A stretch of DNA of 64,000 bases from CAVYUC01 sp963771595 (GTDB lineage: Bacteria > Bacteroidota > Bacteroidia > Bacteroidales > Prolixibacteraceae): the NCBI GenBank assembly GCA_963771595.1, contig CAVYUC010000026.1, forward strand, positions 84,846-148,845, in the 5' to 3' direction. Numbering within the stretch: the first letter of the stretch is position 1; each line of letters begins with the position of its first letter. A program made the position numbers and the translations under genes. Shown piece by piece: positions 47,533 through 56,842 of this stretch. Below the pieces are notes generated by a model. That model saw only the letters and a list, made by a program, of their open reading frames with translations. It had not been told where the DNA came from and searched no databases.

Positions 47533-49083
47533 TTATTCGTAATTTCCTCTAATATTTTCATGAAAAGGGAGTTTTAATTCTTTACTGTTTTCGGAGGCCA
47601 GCCTGTCAAGGCCTTTTTCCAAAATATCCCTGATGGTATGATAGCTGTAGGCCTGGTAATTTAATGCCCTTTCACAGGCATTTTCAAGTCTCTTCCTTCC
47701 TGTACGTTTGGCAAAGCCAAGGATGCCAAGACACGATTTGTACCCCTGCTCAGGGTATTGTTTGGTTTCCAGCACCTGTTTTATGTACTCTTCGGTTGAT
47801 TCCCCAATTGTGGCAGCCCACTGGGTAAACTTTTCAGGACTCCATTCCGAAACAAACCGGTGGCTGGAAGGAATGTGTGTTTTTATTGTTGTATATCTGT
47901 GGGGGGAATAATTCCGCTGGTGTAAAGCAATGCGTTTGTGGTTGTAGTAAACTTCAATAACACGTCGCGTATAAATGAGCTTTACTTTTTTGCCAATATA
48001 GGAATAAGGCACGCTGTAATAATGTTTGTCTTTGCTTAGCAGTACATGGGAGTTTTTCTGTACTGTAGCCATTTTATATTCCTTTAGCTCGTAACCTGCT
48101 TGTGGAAGTGATTTTAATGCTTTTTTATCGGTTTCATTAAACAAATCCCTTCGGCTGTAATCCCTGCCCTGAAAACGCAGGTTATTGTATTTTTCCAGTT
48201 CCTCTTTTATGGCAGCATTTAACGCTTCAAGCGAATAAAATTCTCTGTTCCTGAGGGCGGCATAAATACGGTGATACACGATTTTAACTGCGCCTTCAAC
48301 TAATGCTTTGTCTTTAGGCTTGCGTGCCCTTGCCGGGTAAATAGTGGTATTGTAATGAGAAGCAAAATCAGCCAGACGCTCATTTATTTCCGGTTCGTAC
48401 CTGTCGCTTTTGGTAACTGCTGATTTTAAATTATCAGGGACTACTGCAGCGGTTATTCCGCCAAAATAACGGAAACTGTTTTGCAGGCTGTGCAAAAAGT
48501 CAGGTATTGTTTGGCTAAGGGTGGCTTCCACAAAAGTGAACTGGCTCGCCCCAAGGGTGGCGATAAAAACCTCTGCTTCTTTTATCTCGCCGGTTGAACG
48601 GTCAATAAAACTGAGTTTCTTACCTGCATAATCCACAAATAATTTGTCGCCTGCTTTATGCTCCATGTGCATGTAAGCATCGTTTTGGTGGCACCACTTC
48701 TGGAAATGGTAACAAAACTGGGTGTACATTACCCCTCCCGGATGTTTGCGTTTGTACTCCTCCCATAACACCTGGCGGGTTACACCTGGCTTTTTCAGCT
48801 CTTTTTCTACATAAGGGAAGAACTCTGTTAACTCAATAAATATTATGTTTCTGTCCATCCGCGGCGGCGCGGCCCCGGCTTCAAACAGCTCGTGCAGTTC
48901 TGCATCGCTGAAGGATGCCAGTTCTTCAAGTTTGAATCCACTGCTTTCGATTTGCTTAACATACTTGATTACCGTTGGACGCGAAAGCTTAAGCGCCTTT
49001 GAAACCCGTGAGTTTGAAAACTTTTCTTTCTTTAATCGAATGATTTCCCTAATCATAATTGCTCCTATTGTTTTATTAGCCAT
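47533..49083 (-). CDS. istA: IS21-family transposase
   Basis: 516 residues. N-terminal helix-turn-helix ('NSRVSKALKLSRPTVIKYV', about 24-42), then the DDE integrase core with 'KLFVDYAGKKLSF' (first Asp about 150), 'AAVVPDNLKSAV' (second Asp) and 'DKALVEGAVKIVY' (Glu), and the C-terminal Mu-like domain. Intact. Confidence 0.95.
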   Translation of the reverse strand: MANKTIGAIMIREIIRLKKEKFSNSRVSKALKLSRPTVIKYVKQIESSGFKLEELASFSDAELHELFEAGAAPPRMDRNIIFIELTEFFPYVEKELKKPGVTRQVLWEEYKRKHPGGVMYTQFCYHFQKWCHQNDAYMHMEHKAGDKLFVDYAGKKLSFIDRSTGEIKEAEVFIATLGASQFTFVEATLSQTIPDFLHSLQNSFRYFGGITAAVVPDNLKSAVTKSDRYEPEINERLADFASHYNTTIYPARARKPKDKALVEGAVKIVYHRIYAALRNREFYSLEALNAAIKEELEKYNNLRFQGRDYSRRDLFNETDKKALKSLPQAGYELKEYKMATVQKNSHVLLSKDKHYYSVPYSYIGKKVKLIYTRRVIEVYYNHKRIALHQRNYSPHRYTTIKTHIPSSHRFVSEWSPEKFTQWAATIGESTEEYIKQVLETKQYPEQGYKSCLGILGFAKRTGRKRLENACERALNYQAYSYHTIRDILEKGLDRLASENSKELKLPFHENIRGNYE

Positions 49084-49252
49084 ATTCTTTTAATGCAAAA
49101 AAAATATGACCGGGAAACCATCGAAAATTAACTGTCAACTTTCATCCGCAATGGGATGTCAACTTTGTCCCGGAATAGAGTGTAAACTTTACCCCGGAAT
49201 AGGGTGTAAACTTTGCCCGGAATAGGGTGTAAATTTTGTCCCGGAATATGCA

Positions 49253-49622
49253 GCCATACCGAATCAAACAGCAAGTCATAGTACATTCTTTGGTTGTGCA
49301 GGCAAACCTGATTTAAGAGGTGCGGCACAGTGAATATAACATGGTAATGCTTAACGGGCAGGGTTCCACGCACCAGGTCGTCAATCCAGAAAGCCTGTTT
49401 TGAAGCCTGGCATTTAGGACAGTGCCTGTCGCCACAGCTGTTGTAACTGTAGCGCACGGTACCGCAATTTTCACAGGCTTCTTCGTGTCCGCCCAATGTG
49501 GCAGTACGGCAGGCAGCTATTTTGCCCAGCACCCTTGTTTGCACCGGGGTAAGCTTTGTTTGATTTGCCAAACCAGCGCCAAACCGGTTGACCACATCAG
49601 CCAGCTCAAACTTTGTCCGCAT
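49253..49622 (-). pseudogene. IS91-like transposase, N-terminal fragment
   Basis: Codes for about residues 1-123 (zinc-binding domain 'CENCG...CPKCQ') and then runs into the IS21-family end. Complementary to the fragment at 45879-46688. Confidence 0.9.
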
Positions 49623-50397
49623 TTTTCGGGAAGTTATATAGCGTATCGAGCGGACTATGAGGCTTTATCAGCGGGCATTGCGCCACATGCAGATAAATCA
49701 TGGTAGTGGTAATGTCGGCATGGCCCAGCAATTCTTTGACGGTAACGATATTTAGTCCCTGTTCCAAAAGGTGCGTGGCATACGAGTGACGCAGCGAATG
49801 CAGGTTTACCTCCTTGGTAATGGATGTTTTTTTCAGGTTTTCGCGCATCACCCACGACAGGCCGCGCACGCTGTAACGGCCATCTGGGTCCTTGCCGTTA
49901 AAGAGCCAGATGTAGGGATTTTCAGCTTTCAGGTATTTTTTCAAACCAACAGCCATGCTGTCGGCAAGCGGAACAATACGGTCTTTTTTGTATTTGCTTT
50001 GCCGTATGTGAATGGTTTTTCGCTGAAAATCCACATCCGAGATTTTCAGGTTAATCACTTCCTGACCACGCAGACCCGCCGAATAGATTAAGGTCAGCAC
50101 TATCCGCTGTTTCAGGAGTGTTGGAGCGCTAAAAAGTTCTTTTAGCTCAAGATGGTTCAGGATGATGGGAAGTTTGGTATTTCCTTTTAGTGATGGCAAA
50201 GCGATGGCATTTTTGTTCATTCCCAGCAAGCGGTAATAGTAACGCAAGCCGTACACCATATGTTTGAAACTGCTGCGTGAAGGGGATTTTGGGTCGCGGG
50301 CCAAAGCAGCCAGGTACTCGTTGATTTCATCCGGGTCAATCTGTTCGGGCAATTTGCCGAAATGGACTACAAACAGCGCGATACGCCGGATATAATT
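49606..50397 (-). pseudogene. Tyrosine recombinase of IS91-like copy 2, body
   Basis: Identical in sequence to residues about 44-305 of the gene at 31564-32481; residues 1-43 are on the other side of the IS4-family insert (51877-52010). All catalytic residues are present but the gene is split. Confidence 0.9.
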
Positions 50398-51876
50398 CAA
50401 TGTCGTTTAGTTAAGGATTGTTCATAATCGTTTGTAATTCATTGAGTAAGTTTTCTTCGGTCGTTTTTTTCGTTCAAAACTTCGTCCGGGGCGGACAATT
50501 TCACGGGTGTTCTCTACTATATTGTCGAAAGCCTCCAACGCCCTCTCGTATTTCCTTTTTATTACCACCCCAATCAAAATGTCTTGTGTCATCGACAAAG
50601 CATTGGTACGATTTATCTTTTGCGCGTGTTTACGCTTTTCGTCTGCACGATATTCCGCAACAACCTTTTCTTCAATAGGGTGTGCATAAGCTGCACAAAG
50701 TGTCATCAGGAAAACTTTGGCGAAGAAATCCTGTTTTACCGCCCTTGCTGTTTTCCCAGAGAAATCCTCTAACTCAACCCGGTTTTTCAACAGTTTATAG
50801 GCCTCTTCTTCGTTCCAGCGATAGTGGTAAAGTTGCTCAAAATCTTCATATACATATTTTTCTGTACCGGTCAGCGAAGTACAAAGTATCTCTTTTTCTC
50901 CGTTTTCCAGTTCTACTTTTACCAACCTACACTGGATGGTGGCATCCACCATGTGGGGGAAGGCAGCCAGTTTCTTGCGGTCTTTTTTGGGCAGGGTAAA
51001 AGAAACAATCCGTTCTTTTTCATCGCTTTCTGTAAATTCCTTGACCTTGAGCCACCAATCTTCTTTCAACCGCACACAAAATTCTATTCCTTTGGCTTTG
51101 AGTAAAAACAATAGCCAAAAACACGGATAACCCCTGTCAAGCAACAACATATCTCCTGCTTTGACTTTGTCCAGATGCTGGAGAAGCAAGTCGCGTTCGC
51201 TGGATGAATAGGGCGCAAGTTTGCTGTCGATGGTTATCTGGTTCAACACATCGTAAAGCATCGAGCCCATGGCCAAAGAGCGCGGGCTGTCAGCTTTCGG
51301 CCCAAATTTGTGCTGCCCGAATTCTTCAATGATACTTGGGTGGTTTGGCAAAACCAGTCTCGTACCATCTACCGCTAACGTTCGCATCCCATGCCAAACG
51401 TAATATTCCGCATCTTCATAAAAAGTCTCCGAGGCAACTTCATTCAATCGCTCGAATGCCCACGGGTTCAACTTGGCACGTGCTTGGGTGAATGCCCCTT
51501 TAGTCACTTCCCTGATTTTAAAATCACTGTTGGAAATCGCCTTGAAGAAACTATCAAGTTCGCGTTGAATAGAACTTTTAAACATGATGATGATGACGAT
51601 TAGATTTTTTAGCGAAAGTTTTCTGTTCCGAGAAAATACCCCTGAAGGGCCGTCTTTTGAACGGCTCCTAAATTTCTCATTTTCAAGTTCATTTGATATT
51701 TTTTTAGATAATTTTTCTCGATAAAACCTTTTTGGATTGATACTTGGGTTACCCCCTATATACCCTTACAAAATAAGCAACATATTGCAAACTACAAACT
51801 TTTCAAAGAACTATTTTTCACCAAAATACCACTAAAATCAGGCTTTTTAGCTACTTTTGTTAACTAAACGACATTG
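50398..51876 (-). mobile_element. IS4-family insertion sequence, 1479 bp
   Basis: Perfect 17-bp terminal inverted repeats CAATGTCGTTTAGTTAA (50398-50414; reversed at 51860-51876) and a 10-bp target duplication GGATATAATT (50388-50397 and 51877-51886). The ~270 bp at its right end have no gene. Confidence 0.95.
50422..51585 (-). CDS. IS4-family transposase
   Basis: 387 residues. DDE motifs 'LAVDGTRLVL' (first Asp), 'MLLLDRGYPCF' (second Asp) and the YREK signature 'YHYRWNEEEAYKLLK' (Glu). Full length. Confidence 0.93.
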   Translation of the reverse strand: MFKSSIQRELDSFFKAISNSDFKIREVTKGAFTQARAKLNPWAFERLNEVASETFYEDAEYYVWHGMRTLAVDGTRLVLPNHPSIIEEFGQHKFGPKADSPRSLAMGSMLYDVLNQITIDSKLAPYSSSERDLLLQHLDKVKAGDMLLLDRGYPCFWLLFLLKAKGIEFCVRLKEDWWLKVKEFTESDEKERIVSFTLPKKDRKKLAAFPHMVDATIQCRLVKVELENGEKEILCTSLTGTEKYVYEDFEQLYHYRWNEEEAYKLLKNRVELEDFSGKTARAVKQDFFAKVFLMTLCAAYAHPIEEKVVAEYRADEKRKHAQKINRTNALSMTQDILIGVVIKRKYERALEAFDNIVENTREIVRPGRSFERKKRPKKTYSMNYKRL

Positions 51877-52010
51877 GGATATAATTATTTAATGTACTTT
51901 TACTCTGTCCGCGCAGAGTAACCTGTTGTTCCAGTTTACGAACAACTTTTTCAAAGTCAGTAACAAGCACTATAGCTTGCTCAACAATAGTAAAACCCGA
52001 TTTCTTTCTC
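51877..52010 (-). pseudogene. Tyrosine recombinase of IS91-like copy 2, N-terminal remnant
   Basis: Matches the first ~43 codons (MRKKSGFTIVEQAIVLV...) of the intact gene, cut off by the IS4-family insert. Confidence 0.85.
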
Positions 52011-52098
52011 ATAATTAGAATTTTAATGTGAATAATTTCTAAGTATAGAAAGAATCGGGTATTTTTGGAATAGCTACCCGCGAAGGCGGGTTTAGTTC

Positions 52099-52225
52099 AA
52101 CAAACTGTATATTTCATAGCCGGGTTTGTGAGTAATTGTAGCGTTCGATTACCCGCATTTTTCTTCATCTCAGTTTGACAGGAAAGTAGCTCCGCAATCG
52201 GCTCCGCAACATACACTAACCGTTA
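52099..52225 (+). repeat. attC-like site 9 (serine-hydrolase cassette)
   Basis: AACAAACTGTATATTTCATA and GCCGGG on the left; CGGCTCCGCAACATACACTA then ACCGTTA on the right. The expected TATCGCTAAC left edge is split by the IS91-like element. The next cassette starts GTTACAGGC, but no matching GCCTGTAAC end is found, so the array is cut off here. Confidence 0.75.
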
Positions 52226-52686
52226 CAGGCAATCCTCCTACTGGTCGTAAAACAGTTGAGTTTTTCTGCTAACGAGTTATCTTAGTGTCGAGCTCCGAGT
52301 AAAGGCCGGTTTAAGCAATGGTGTTTTATAAACCCGAGCGCAATCAAGGTCAGGATGTAAAAAGTCAGGAATTTTTTCTGACTTGGGTTAGAGTTTAATG
52401 GTGATGCTGACAATAAATGTTAGTAATCCCGATCGGAATAATTTCAAAGTTTAAAAGTTACATCCCATGGAGCTTTTTAATATTTTAAACAGTTAAGATA
52501 TGGGAAAAAAGAAAATGAGTTTAGAAGTAGTCAACCCAGATGCCGGCAGGGTATTGACGCATAGCCGTCAGGCTATAATTTATAATTTACTATATAATAG
52601 TTGTTTATGATGATTTAGGATTGATATATTTTAGTTAGTATAAAGAAAGGGGTTTCCTTTCTGAATTTACGGGTTCTTTTTCGGCA
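52226..52686 (+). other. Array end with an IS110 N-terminal remnant
   Basis: Mostly non-coding. A short frame at 52500 (MGKKKMSLEVVNPDAG...) reads like the N-terminus of an IS110-family transposase and then degenerates at GGGTATTGACGCATAGCCG, after which the IS4-family element begins. ATAGCC-GTCA-GGCTAT (52561-52576) is a short palindrome. Confidence 0.5.
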
Positions 52687-54030
52687 ATGTTGCGTGAGGT
52701 TTTTTCGGAAAAGGAACTTCAAAAGAAAGCAGCAGCAAGTGGATTTTATAAGCGCAAGTGTGATTTCACACCTACTATGTTCTTTGATATATTGCTTTAT
52801 TGTGCCTCTCAATCGGAAACATATAGCTTATCTCAAACTTCTTCCAAGATAAAGACAATGCATGGAGTAAACATTACCAAGCAATCCATCGATGGTCGTT
52901 TCACTGAAGGAGCGGTTGCCTTCGTCAAGGAAATCCTGAAAGAATTATTGGAAAGACAATTGAGCAATGTTTTTTGTGCCAATTTTTTAACTCAGTTCAA
53001 CCATGTTCGCATTAAAGATTCAACACGTTTTCTTGTTCCCGATAAACTCAGGGAACATTTTAAAGGTAGTGGGGGAAGCCAGGGAACATCAAAGGCAAGT
53101 GTTTCTATACAGTATGAATACGATGCACGTAGGGGCAAAATACTTGACCTGAATGTAACAGCCGGGACACGAAATGATGCGACAGATGCCAGAGAAACAA
53201 AAATGAAAATCAACAAAGGCGATTTAGTGATACGTGACCTCGGTTATTTTAATCTCTCTGTATTGACTGGATTTGCAGACCAGGGAGCATCATTTATCAG
53301 TCGCCTGAATACTTCCATTCTTGTCTTCGAACCTGACACGATAGAGAAAATTAGTTTTAAGGGGTTATATGATCGGATGTGCAAACAAAAGCAGACTCGT
53401 TGTGAGAAACAGGTTTTAGTAGGAAAAGGCAAACTGGAGCAACTACGGTTGATTGTTGAAATTGTCCCCGAAAAGGTTTTTGAAGAACGGATAAGGAAAG
53501 CAAATAAACAAAACAAGGAAAACGGATGGACAACCTCAGAGGAATATAAGGCACGTTGCCGGTTCAACCTGTTTATTACTAATGTTCCAAACGAGGTACT
53601 TTCAAGCGAAGAGGTCATGCTAACCTATCGGTTACGCTGGCAGATTGAGTTGATGTTTAAAAACTGGAAGTCGGTATGTAAAATCAACAAATTACAACCG
53701 ATGAAATATGAACGATTTGCATGTTTACTGTTTTCCAAATTAATACTGATCTTGCTGAACATGCAGATCATCTGCAACCTTCAGGTGTATTACTTCAAAA
53801 AGCGACGGCTGATTCTGAGTGAGAACAAGTGCTTTAAAACACTTTGGGAATCATTCAGTATTCTGAGGGACATCTGGAAAGAAGGACAAAAGAGTTCAGA
53901 GAGAAGATTAATGAAATTGACGAAAAAGTTCTCCTCAAATCACTGGAAAGAAAAACGAAAAAATAAAATTAATTTTATTGAAATAATAGAGTTATTTATT
54001 TGCAAATCAATATTTTATGACTATATTTAA
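52687..54030 (+). CDS. IS4-family transposase
   Basis: 447 residues. 'VRIKDSTRFLVPD' (first Asp), 'DLVIRDLGYFN' (second Asp) and 'YRLRWQIELMFKNWK' (YREK signature with Glu). It differs from the other two IS4 transposases of the window. The C-terminal ~40 residues are Lys/Ile-rich. I could not define terminal repeats or a target duplication with confidence. Confidence 0.9.
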   Translation: MLREVFSEKELQKKAAASGFYKRKCDFTPTMFFDILLYCASQSETYSLSQTSSKIKTMHGVNITKQSIDGRFTEGAVAFVKEILKELLERQLSNVFCANFLTQFNHVRIKDSTRFLVPDKLREHFKGSGGSQGTSKASVSIQYEYDARRGKILDLNVTAGTRNDATDARETKMKINKGDLVIRDLGYFNLSVLTGFADQGASFISRLNTSILVFEPDTIEKISFKGLYDRMCKQKQTRCEKQVLVGKGKLEQLRLIVEIVPEKVFEERIRKANKQNKENGWTTSEEYKARCRFNLFITNVPNEVLSSEEVMLTYRLRWQIELMFKNWKSVCKINKLQPMKYERFACLLFSKLILILLNMQIICNLQVYYFKKRRLILSENKCFKTLWESFSILRDIWKEGQKSSERRLMKLTKKFSSNHWKEKRKNKINFIEIIELFICKSIFYDYI

Positions 54031-54040
54031 AACAACAAAA

Positions 54041-54067
54041 AGGGGGACAAACGCCAAGCCGCCCCCT
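54041..54067. terminator. GC-rich hairpin after the IS4 transposase
   Basis: AGGGGG (54041-54046) and CCCCCT (54062-54067) with a G/C-rich loop. A second hairpin, CCCCATT/AATGGGG (54120-54142), lies just before the IS110 gene and may belong to its ends. No T-run follows either. Confidence 0.4.
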
Positions 54068-54181
54068 CAATTATTAACAACAAAAAGTTATTTGAAATGG
54101 TGAAAATTACGAAATCAAGCCCCATTTCTCAAAGGAATGGGGCAAAAAAAGAAACAATTAACATATACCATTGAATAACTG

Positions 54182-55522
54182 ATGATTACGTCACATAAAC
54201 CTGACGGCTATGGGGGTATTGACGTAGGAAGCAAAAGCCATTGGGTTGCTATTGGCCAGGATGCCCAGGACATCAGGGAATTCGGTGTTTATAGTGAAGA
54301 CCACCAGAAACTCTGTCGGTGGTTATCTGAAAATGGGATAAAATCCATTGCCATGGAAAGTACCGGCACTTATTGGCAAACTCTCTTTAGTGCTTTAACA
54401 GCCGAAGGTTTTGAAGTGATACTGGTAAATGGCAGACAGACCAAAAATGTGAAAGGGAAAAAGACAGATATAAAAGATTGCCAATGGATCCAAAAACTCC
54501 ATTGTTTGGGTTTATTGAGTCATAGCTTCCTTCCTGATAGTACCACCGAAATAATCAGGACCTATTCCCGCCACCGACAAAACCTGATAAGACAAACCGG
54601 ACAGACCGTTTTGAAAGTTCAGAAATACCTTCGTTTAATGAATATGAGGTTGGACGTGGTTGTCAACGATGTTGTTGGATTAACAGGGACAAAAATCATA
54701 ACCGCTTTTATCGCAGGGGAAACAAAAGGAAAAGACCTGGCAAAATACCGGCACTACAATTGCCGAAAGCCGGAAGAAGAAATATCTAAGGCATTACAAT
54801 ACAATGGACGGGAAGACTACCTATTTGCTCTCAAACAAGAATGGGAAACTTATTTGCATATCCAAAAGCAGATTAGTGAAGTCGATGCTCAAATAAAAAA
54901 ACTACTCGAAGATATTATAGATCAGGATGACAATAAGAAACAGCATGTTGCCAACAAAAAGTCATATAAGAGAAAAAACAAAAATACGATTAGAGGAACT
55001 GATATGAATCAAATCTCATACAAGTATTTTGAAGGTGTCGATCTAATGGAAATTGAAGGCGTGAATGATGCAACAATAATGGCAATAATCAGTGAAATAG
55101 GCTTGGAAGGGATTAAAAAGTTTAGTTCGGCAAAACAATTTACAGCATGGCTCAGGTTGGCCCCTAATAACAAAATTAGTGGTGGGAAGGTATTAAGTCA
55201 CCACATACCCAAAGGCAGTAGCAGATTAAAAATAGCCTTACGAAATGCAGCAAATGCAATTGGAAATCTTAAAGAAGGGCACCTTGCAGATTTCTTCAGA
55301 AGAATCAACTATAAAAAAGGACGCTCAACTGCAATTAATGCCACAGCCAGAAAGTTGGCTATTATCATATGGAATATGTTGGTAAAAGGACAGAACTATA
55401 ATCCACCAACTCAATATATGTTTTTGGATGAAAAAAGAAGGCTTGGGCTTGTTAAGAGAATACAAAAACAAATAACTAAATTTGAAATCAAACCCGAACA
55501 ACTCGGATTTGCAACTAGCTGA
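54182..55522 (+). CDS. IS110-family transposase
   Basis: 446 residues. N-terminal DEDD RuvC-like domain: 'GGIDVGSKSHWVAIG' (Asp about 12), 'AMESTGTYW' (Glu), 'KTDIKDCQWIQKLH' (two Asp). C-terminal transposase_20 domain with 'IEGVNDATIMAIISEIG', 'AWLRLAPNNKISGG' and the conserved Ser region 'HIPKGSSRLKIAL'. IS110 elements have no terminal repeats and are directed by a non-coding RNA made from their ends; the 5' flank 54031-54181 is the likely place for it. Intact. Confidence 0.94.
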   Translation: MITSHKPDGYGGIDVGSKSHWVAIGQDAQDIREFGVYSEDHQKLCRWLSENGIKSIAMESTGTYWQTLFSALTAEGFEVILVNGRQTKNVKGKKTDIKDCQWIQKLHCLGLLSHSFLPDSTTEIIRTYSRHRQNLIRQTGQTVLKVQKYLRLMNMRLDVVVNDVVGLTGTKIITAFIAGETKGKDLAKYRHYNCRKPEEEISKALQYNGREDYLFALKQEWETYLHIQKQISEVDAQIKKLLEDIIDQDDNKKQHVANKKSYKRKNKNTIRGTDMNQISYKYFEGVDLMEIEGVNDATIMAIISEIGLEGIKKFSSAKQFTAWLRLAPNNKISGGKVLSHHIPKGSSRLKIALRNAANAIGNLKEGHLADFFRRINYKKGRSTAINATARKLAIIIWNMLVKGQNYNPPTQYMFLDEKRRLGLVKRIQKQITKFEIKPEQLGFATS

Positions 55523-55654
55523 TTATGTGTATTGTAAATTTGACGTTAGTCGGAACCTCAGTATGACACAAGAACTCAATAAATGTGATAAAATATATCA
55601 TAAAATAACATTTGACAGGCGTACTGCACTGCGATTCGCGAATCGGTTCAGCAA

Positions 55655-55695
55655 AAAAATACCGGGATATTATTCCACAATTCCCGGTATTTTTT
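55655..55695. terminator. Bidirectional terminator
   Basis: 13-bp perfect stem AAAAATACCGGGA (55655-55667) and TCCCGGTATTTTT (55682-55694) with T-run on + and A-run on the other side. It serves the minus-strand gene at 55715 and shields the chromosome from the IS cluster. Confidence 0.9.
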
Positions 55696-55714
55696 TTCAA
55701 AACTTAACTGAATT

Positions 55715-55990
55715 TTAGCGGTTCACGAATTTAAAAAACCGGCTTTCATCGCCATCTTTTGTTTTGTCCTGGTATAAAAATGCCAATTCTTTTTCCTCAA
55801 ATGTGTCGAAAAATTCATCCCAGTCAACTTCTTTCAGATTATTCCCGCTGTCGTCGGAAAACTTAATCCGAAGCAATCCTGCTGCTTCCTGGTTGTCTTC
55901 GGTACCTTCCACAATCGCAGGTTTTCCATTGCGTTTTTCTACCCACGACTGAATTTCACTGTGTTTTGTTGTTGTTTTTGATTCTGCCAT
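55715..55990 (-). CDS. Conserved small protein of unknown function
   Basis: 91 residues, intact, no signal peptide. Contains 'IQSWVEKRNGKPAIVEGTED' and 'VDWDEFFDTFEEKELAFLYQD', a pattern I know from a widespread family of short hypothetical proteins (sometimes mis-named as a glycan-branching-enzyme fragment). Acidic, probably cytoplasmic. First non-mobile gene after the array. Confidence 0.7.
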   Translation of the reverse strand: MAESKTTTKHSEIQSWVEKRNGKPAIVEGTEDNQEAAGLLRIKFSDDSGNNLKEVDWDEFFDTFEEKELAFLYQDKTKDGDESRFFKFVNR

Positions 55991-56152
55991 TTCATCAAAT
56001 TTTTAAGGTTAACAATTCATGTAATAATATTTGTATGTAATTTATGTTGAATTTATTTTCAAAAACTATTCCAGCAGATTTATAATTGCAATTGTTTTGA
56101 AATGGAAAGGTATTTGCAAAACGGAAAATGAATCAATTCATTTTAAAAAATC

Positions 56153-56842
56153 ATGGAAAAACGGCCACTGGCAATAGTAACAGGAGGTAGTTCGGGAATA
56201 GGTTATGCAATTGCAAACCGGTTATTGCAGGAAAAATATGAGGTAATAAATGCAGACATTCGTCCTGTGGAAAAAGAAAACAGTGAATTTCTTCATTTTT
56301 TGCAGTGCAATGTTGTCAATGCTGAAGACGTTGATAAATTAAGCCGGCTGGTTCAGGAAACCGGCGTGCCCAAAGTGCTGGTTTTAAATGCCGGACGCGG
56401 AGTCCATGAAAAAATACGGGAGGGCGATCCCGAAAAATGGTTCGATATTATCAATACAAACATTTGCGGAACATTGCGTGTTTTGCGGGCTGTGTTACCA
56501 TTTATGAAAACCGGAAATGTGGTATTTATTTCTTCTGTGTCGGCAACAAAGCCATATCAGTACGGCGGAATTTATGCGGCCACAAAAAGCGCCATTGATA
56601 CCATTGCCGAAACCTTGCGGCTGGAAGAACTGCCTGAGATTGATGTTTCTGTAATTTCTCCTGGAGTAGTGAATACAGCATTTTTTGATAATATGAGCGC
56701 CGGAAATCACAGCATCAGCAGCATTGGATGGGGGGCGGTTGAACCGGAGGAAATTGCAAATTCCGTAATATTTATTCTTGGTCAGAAAGTTGGAACAGCT
56801 GTAAATAATTTAACTATCCGGCCTTCGCGTCAGGAATTTTAA
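56153..56842 (+). CDS. Short-chain dehydrogenase/reductase
   Basis: 229 residues, classical SDR: 'TGGSSGIG' cofactor loop (residues 10-17), 'VLNAGRG' (NAG), catalytic Ser in 'VVFISSVSA' and 'YAATKSA' (Tyr-x-x-x-Lys). Substrate unknown. It is separated from the next gene by 200 bp but shares strand and theme, so it may belong to the sugar-modification cluster that follows. Confidence 0.88.
   Translation: MEKRPLAIVTGGSSGIGYAIANRLLQEKYEVINADIRPVEKENSEFLHFLQCNVVNAEDVDKLSRLVQETGVPKVLVLNAGRGVHEKIREGDPEKWFDIINTNICGTLRVLRAVLPFMKTGNVVFISSVSATKPYQYGGIYAATKSAIDTIAETLRLEELPEIDVSVISPGVVNTAFFDNMSAGNHSISSIGWGAVEPEEIANSVIFILGQKVGTAVNNLTIRPSRQEF

Larger units (their letters stand above)
46689..49252 (-). mobile_element. 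IS21-family insertion sequence, 2564 bp
   Basis: Termini TGCAAATTCCGG (left) and, reversed, TGCATATTCCGG (right), flanked by GCCATAC on both sides (46682-46688 and 49253-49259). The ends carry multiple near-identical subrepeats (ATTCCGGG-AAAGTT-ACA type: two at the left, five at the right), the usual transposase-binding array of IS21. Confidence 0.9.
45608..52098 (-). mobile_element. IS91-like element copy 2, interrupted by two other IS
   Basis: Same 2431-bp element as 30137-32567: 6491 bp minus the IS21-type insert with its 7-bp duplication and the IS4-type insert with its 10-bp duplication leaves exactly 2431. It lies between TATCGCT and AACAAACTGTAT, the same point of the attC left core as copy 1. 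Both genes are broken. Confidence 0.9.
22222..52225 (+). mobile_element. Integron-like gene-cassette array without an integrase
   Basis: At least ten cassettes lie head to tail, each bounded by GTT at its left end and by an attC-like palindrome (124-129 bp, AAC...GTT edges) at its right end. Six sites share an obvious sequence family (GTACATATTGC...ACAACATGTACCAACCGTTA type). The first 6-10 bases of each cassette are complementary to the bases just before its own attC (for example GTTATAACAC at 28188 with GTGTTATAAC at 29153; GTTACCAAC at 33351 with GTTGGTAAC at 42003). Both properties are those of integron cassettes. Genes are on + except one small ORF. No IntI is encoded in the window, so this is either an integrase-less attC cluster or the distal part of a larger integron. 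Confidence 0.75.
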
